Shown here: piece after piece, positions 6,207 to 8,941 of the stretch
Position numbering within the stretch: the stretch's first letter is position 1
Layout: each line of letters opens with the position of its first letter
Source: DTU018 sp003444615
GTDB lineage: Bacteria; Bacillota; Syntrophomonadia; Syntrophomonadales; Syntrophomonadaceae
Direction: 5' to 3'
DNA: 8,941 nucleotides
NCBI GenBank assembly: GCA_049656905.1
Contig: JBASMO010000255.1
Span: 1 to 8,941, forward strand
The notes under the pieces: generated by a model
What the model was told of the DNA's origin: nothing
Seen by the model: the letters and a program-made list of their open reading frames with translations, nothing else
Databases searched by the model: none
Made by a program: the position numbers and the translations under genes

Positions 6207-7462
6207 GAGATTCGGACTTTCAGGTAAATGGTACTCTTATATGGTATTATTACATCTGCAAGCGGCAAGTATGGCTAATGGCTCATGCTCTGGTTCCCGA
6301 TCAGGAGGATGACAATATTAGACAGGGAAGAGATATTCAAGAGTTTAGTTATCCCCGGGATAAAAAAGAATTAAACCTGGGTCATGTAAAAATTGACTTG
6401 GTTCGTCGTGAAAAAGGCCAATTGGTGATCGGCGAGATAAAAAAAAGCTCGCGGTTTTTAACCAGTGCTACTCGACAGTTGCAATACTACTTATGGCAGT
6501 TTGAACAAATGGGCATCGACGTACGCGCAGAGTTGTTCATCCCTGAAGAAAGGCAGCGTTTTGAAGTGATGCTGGATGAGGAAACACGACAGGAGCTGCA
6601 AGCAGTGGAAAAGGAAATCACTGATATAGTTAATCAGCCATCTCCCCCACCACTGCACTTCTACAACAATTACGGCTATTATTGCGGATCATATTATCCT
6701 CGTGAACACCTTAATTCAGGATATATGATATTGCGACAGGCAGAACATTACCTAGATAATGAGCGGCGCATGATTCTGGCAAAGGCTATTGTCAGAGGAG
6801 CGTGTGCCAATATGCAGGAAGTATTGAAGTACTATCTGAACCGAGGCAAGGATGTGGGCACGCCGTTACAAAACATTGAATCTCTATCGGAAAGTATTGA
6901 TGACGCTAGTACCATTGAAGCGTTAATGGCCATTGAAGGCAATATACGCGAGGCTTATTACAGTGCTTTCAATACGATTATAGACAAAAGGGAGTTCTTT
7001 TTTGAAGGCAGAACCCGGCGGCCTCCCCGGGACAGGATAAATGCATTAATCAGCTTCGGAAACACCATGGCCTATACCACCTGTCTGAGCGAAATATATC
7101 GAACCCATCTGGATCCGCGTATTTCGTTTTTGCACACTACTAACTTTCGGCGCTTTAGTCTTAACTTGGATGTGGCTGAAATCTTTAAGCCCATTTTGGT
7201 TGATCGTATAATATTCTATTTGTTGTCCCGCAACATGCTAAAAGCTAGTCACTTTGAAAGCAGGGTAGCAGGTATTTTATTAAATGACAAGGGCCGGCAG
7301 GTGTTTTTAAATGAATGGGAGAATAGGCTGCGTACAACTATCAAACATCGCGAAATCGGGCGGTCGGTATCTTATCGTCGCCTTGTAAGGCTGGAGTTGT
7401 ACAAAATAGAGAAGCATATCATGGGAGAAAAACAATATCAACCTTACATTAGTAGATGGTAG
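6203..7462 (+). CDS. cas4-cas1: Cas4-Cas1 fusion with both junction-side domains missing
   Basis: Cas4 trims prespacers and checks the PAM; Cas1 integrates them into the array. Residues 1-150 are Cas4: C19 (first Fe-S ligand), RecB-type nuclease residues D65, E78 and K80 (GEIKKS) and Q92-L-Q-Y-Y (92-96). Residues 151-419 are Cas1, with the metal ligands E245 (IEGNIRE), H311 and D323/E326 (LDVAEIFKP) and the conserved FEGRTRRPP and SYRRLVRLE segments. The joint is at PPP-LHFYNNYGYY (148-160). Cas4 stops at its proline run, before the CxxC-type cluster that supplies the other three Fe-S cysteines. Cas1 starts at its normal IPLHFYNYYG-like strand, so about 75-80 N-terminal residues (the beta domain used for dimer formation) are absent. 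Separate I-B Cas4 and Cas1 would total about 490 residues, not 419. AAGGAG at 6190-6195 supports the ATG. The open frame has no stops; full function is doubtful. Confidence 0.92.
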   Translation: MRDSDFQVNGTLIWYYYICKRQVWLMAHALVPDQEDDNIRQGRDIQEFSYPRDKKELNLGHVKIDLVRREKGQLVIGEIKKSSRFLTSATRQLQYYLWQFEQMGIDVRAELFIPEERQRFEVMLDEETRQELQAVEKEITDIVNQPSPPPLHFYNNYGYYCGSYYPREHLNSGYMILRQAEHYLDNERRMILAKAIVRGACANMQEVLKYYLNRGKDVGTPLQNIESLSESIDDASTIEALMAIEGNIREAYYSAFNTIIDKREFFFEGRTRRPPRDRINALISFGNTMAYTTCLSEIYRTHLDPRISFLHTTNFRRFSLNLDVAEIFKPILVDRIIFYLLSRNMLKASHFESRVAGILLNDKGRQVFLNEWENRLRTTIKHREIGRSVSYRRLVRLELYKIEKHIMGEKQYQPYISRW

Positions 7463-7472
7463 GGGATACTAA

Positions 7473-7736
7473 ATGTTTGTAATTATGGTTTATGATGTTG
7501 AAGTAAAACGGGTTAACAAAGTCCTAAAAACAGGACGTAAATATTTGTATTGGGTGCAGAACTCAGTACTGGAAGGCAATATTAATGAAAGTAGTTTTAA
7601 GCGGCTTAAGATGGAACTCAATCGCATCATAGATCCTGAATATGATTCCGTTATTTTTTATACCTTTAGGACTACGAAGTATTCTGATCGCGAGATCTTG
7701 GGAGTAGAAAAAGGGGGAGAGAGCCAGTTTTTATAG
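7473..7736 (+). CDS. cas2: Cas2, adaptation complex subunit
   Basis: Cas2 forms the central dimer of the Cas1-Cas2 integrase. The 87-residue protein has the ferredoxin-like fold pattern of I-B Cas2: MFVIMVYDVE with the conserved D8, then the RKYLYWVQNSVLEG segment, an SVIFYTFR strand and the C-terminal REILGVEKG tail. Length is normal. The ATG follows the cas4-cas1 stop by 10 bases, with AGGGGAT at 7461-7467 as binding site. The gene looks intact, in contrast to its Cas1 partner, which lacks the N-terminal domain. Confidence 0.95.
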   Translation: MFVIMVYDVEVKRVNKVLKTGRKYLYWVQNSVLEGNINESSFKRLKMELNRIIDPEYDSVIFYTFRTTKYSDREILGVEKGGESQFL

Positions 7737-7751
7737 TAGGAGGAGAATGAG

Positions 7752-8687
7752 GTGAACAGTATGCGAATTTGCCGTTTAGAATTGCTGTTTAGCAGTGAAG
7801 AGAATCATAAATTAGCACCATTTCTGGGTTCCACCATTCGCGGAGCATTCGGAAATGTCCTAAAAGATTTACATTGTGTCAAGGAACATGGTCGGTGCTC
7901 AGCTTGTGAGACTAGAAATCAATGCGCTTATACCTATATATTCGAAAGCGGATGGTATTTTGCTACCGGCGAAAGAATACAATCCGGAGTTCCCCAGCCT
8001 TATGTTTTTGAACCCCAGGTTATTAGGAACCCAGAATCGGGCAAATCCCAACTGAAACTGGGACTGATATTGTTCGGAAATAGTATTGAGCACCTACCTT
8101 CCATACTCGAATGTCTTATAATATTGGGCCTCAAGGGAATCGGTAAATATCGTATCCCCTATATTCTGAAAGAAGTAAAGGATATATTCAGTGGGCAAAC
8201 CATATGGAGTGGGGACATGGTCAAGCTGATCTCCTCTCCGTATTCGAAAACATGGCAGGATTATCAAGAGCAGGCATCACAATTAGGAACAGTAAATAGA
8301 TGCCAAATACATATCATTACCCCCTTGCGGGTAAAATCAGAAGGCCATTTAAGCAACGAGTTAAAATTTAGCACGATATTTAAGGCTATTGTTCGTCGCT
8401 GGTCATTATTGAATAAGTATTATGGTAGTGGAGAAAAAGAGGATTTAACAGAATTAGTCAACCAATCATCTAAAATACCCAGCGGAACCCTGAATCTTCG
8501 CTGGCGGGAAATGGAACGATATTCACGCCGTCAAGATCAGCGCATGCTATTGGGGGGACTGGTAGGAATCATGGAATGCGAAGGTGAAATTACGCCCTTC
8601 CTACCCTGGCTGCTACTGGGGCAGGACATTCATATCGGTAAAAATACCAGCTTCGGATTAGGCGGTTATAGATTAAAGAACCTATAA
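7752..8687 (+). CDS. cas6: Cas6, pre-crRNA processing endoribonuclease (PF10040/DUF2276 type)
   Basis: Cas6 cuts the repeat RNA to release crRNAs. The 311-residue protein has an N-terminal FLGSTIRGAFGNVL segment (24-37), a cysteine group C42, C49, C52 and C58 followed by YTYIFE, and the closing glycine-rich IGKNTSFGLGGYRL (296-309), the C-terminal RAMP loop typical of the PF10040 Cas6 family. This family often accompanies type III and some type I systems. It is the last gene of the operon, directly before the array, whereas canonical I-B operons begin with cas6. Start: GTG at 7752 has AGGAGGAG (7738-7745) six bases before it; ATG at 7761 has GAGGTG (7749-7754) and is also plausible. The catalytic residues are not identifiable by eye in this family. 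Confidence 0.88.
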   Translation: MNSMRICRLELLFSSEENHKLAPFLGSTIRGAFGNVLKDLHCVKEHGRCSACETRNQCAYTYIFESGWYFATGERIQSGVPQPYVFEPQVIRNPESGKSQLKLGLILFGNSIEHLPSILECLIILGLKGIGKYRIPYILKEVKDIFSGQTIWSGDMVKLISSPYSKTWQDYQEQASQLGTVNRCQIHIITPLRVKSEGHLSNELKFSTIFKAIVRRWSLLNKYYGSGEKEDLTELVNQSSKIPSGTLNLRWREMERYSRRQDQRMLLGGLVGIMECEGEITPFLPWLLLGQDIHIGKNTSFGLGGYRLKNL

Positions 8688-8700
8688 CAGTCTGAATTAA

Positions 8701-8744
8701 GTCGTCGACCAGAGGTAGCGTCAAAAAACCCGGCTGACGACGAC
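8701..8744. repeat. Inverted repeat after cas6
   Basis: GTCGTCG at 8701-8707 is the exact inverted complement of CGACGAC at 8738-8744, with a 30-base loop. A competing pair, CGTCA (8719-8723) with TGACG (8735-8739), lies inside. The arms begin 13 bases after the cas6 stop. No T run follows on the + strand, so it does not look like a standard terminator; it could define the 3' end of the cas mRNA by processing or serve as a protein site. Confidence 0.35.
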
Positions 8745-8779
8745 AACATAAAAAGGCAACCAATGGCTAGAATATGGAA

Positions 8780-8808
8780 TTTATATTAAAATTGATCTAG
8801 AATAATAT
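8780..8808 (+). promoter_or_regulatory. Possible leader promoter for the CRISPR array
   Basis: TTTATA (8780-8785) and TAATAT (8803-8808) are 17 bases apart, each with 4 of 6 matches to the -35 and -10 consensus. Transcription would start near 8815, about 40 bases before the first repeat. The surrounding DNA is so AT-rich that weak matches are expected, so this is only the best candidate. Confidence 0.3.
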
Positions 8809-8814
8809 GAATAA

Positions 8815-8850
8815 CCGGCCGCCAAAGAAAGGCCGCTATTTCTTTGCCGG
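8815..8850. repeat. Leader-end hairpin next to the first repeat
   Basis: CAAAGAAA (8823-8830) pairs exactly with TTTCTTTG (8839-8846). Outside it CCGG (8815-8818) pairs with CCGG (8847-8850), leaving a four-base bulge on the 5' side. The loop is GGCCGCTA, and GGCCGC also occurs at 8817-8822. The structure ends 5 bases before the first repeat. No T run follows, so it is not a terminator. Confidence 0.5.
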
Positions 8851-8855
8851 CACGG

Positions 8856-8941
8856 GTTTGTGACCCGCTTATAGCGGATTGAAACCAGGGCCAAGACTGA
8901 TGACCTGGTAGTCCTGGATGGTTTGTGACCCGCTTATAGGG
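8856..8941 (+). CRISPR. Start of a type I-B CRISPR array (leader end), continuing past the window
   Basis: The first repeat is 30 bases (8856-8885), starting GTTTGTGACCCG and ending GGATTGAAAC. Inside it CCGCT (8865-8869) and AGCGG (8873-8877) form a perfect 5-bp stem with a TAT loop. Exactly eight bases, ATTGAAAC, follow the stem, the normal type I-B 5' handle after Cas6 cleavage at the hairpin base. A 35-base spacer (8886-8920) follows, then a second repeat from 8921 that is cut at the window end after 21 bases. That copy matches the first except G for C at 8940. The spacer target is unknown. Confidence 0.93.

Larger units (their letters stand above)
8688..8855 (+). other. CRISPR leader region
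   Basis: These 168 bases separate cas6 from the first repeat and hold no gene. They contain an inverted repeat after cas6 (8701-8744), an AT-rich stretch from about 8750 to 8814 with a possible promoter, and a hairpin beside the array. AT-rich DNA with a promoter at the 5' side of an array is what a leader should look like. The repeat direction (ATTGAAAC at the downstream end) agrees with the leader being on this side. Confidence 0.7.

Noticed and set aside
6203..7462. Ordinary Cas4-Cas1 fusion protein as known from other type I loci
   Set aside because: Those fusions keep the Cas4 cysteine cluster and the Cas1 N-terminal domain. Here both are absent at the joint and the protein is about 75 residues too short.
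7747..7755. ATG at 7747 as a cas6 start
   Set aside because: It reads ATG-AGG-TGA and stops at once; the real start is GTG 7752 or ATG 7761.
8701..8750. Intrinsic terminator after cas6
   Set aside because: The arms enclose a 30-base loop and are followed by an A-rich, not T-rich, stretch on the + strand.

Overview
The window is one complete type I-B CRISPR-Cas locus, all on the + strand. It is bounded on the left by the 3' end of a group II intron and on the right by the start of a CRISPR array. Strong Shine-Dalgarno sites of the AGGAGG(TG) type, moderate GC with AT-rich intergenic DNA, a Csh1/TM1802-type Cas8b, a Csh2-type Cas7 and a repeat ending in ATTGAAAC all fit a Firmicute, most likely a clostridial-type anaerobe. 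I cannot name the genus.

Layout. Positions 1-126 are the last part of a group II intron (domains V and VI). Positions 127-359 hold no gene. They contain an 18-bp imperfect palindrome, a possible extended -10 promoter, sequence resembling a degenerate CRISPR repeat, and a hairpin just before the first ribosome binding site. A tightly packed operon runs from 360 to 8687: cas8b, a separate small-subunit gene (cas11-like), cas7, cas5, cas3, a cas4-cas1 fusion, cas2 and cas6. Positions 8688-8855 are a leader with inverted repeats, including a hairpin ending 5 nt before the first repeat. The array starts at 8856 with one full 30-bp repeat, one 35-bp spacer and a second repeat cut off by the window end.

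How it works together. Cas6 should cut the pre-crRNA at the base of the repeat hairpin, leaving an 8-nt ATTGAAAC handle. Cas8b, the Cas11-like small subunit, Cas7 and Cas5 form Cascade on the crRNA. Cas3 (HD nuclease plus helicase, all motifs present) destroys the bound target. Cas4, Cas1 and Cas2 would add spacers.

Two features stand out. First, cas4 and cas1 are joined in frame, but the joint lacks the C-terminal cysteine cluster of Cas4 and about the first 75-80 residues of Cas1. It looks like a deletion scar, and adaptation may be disabled or altered while interference looks intact. Second, the Cas11-like domain, normally the C-terminus of Cas8b made by internal translation, is a separate gene with its own ribosome binding site. 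A more tentative third point is the repeat-like sequence upstream of cas8b, which could be a Cas-regulating mini-CRISPR element.
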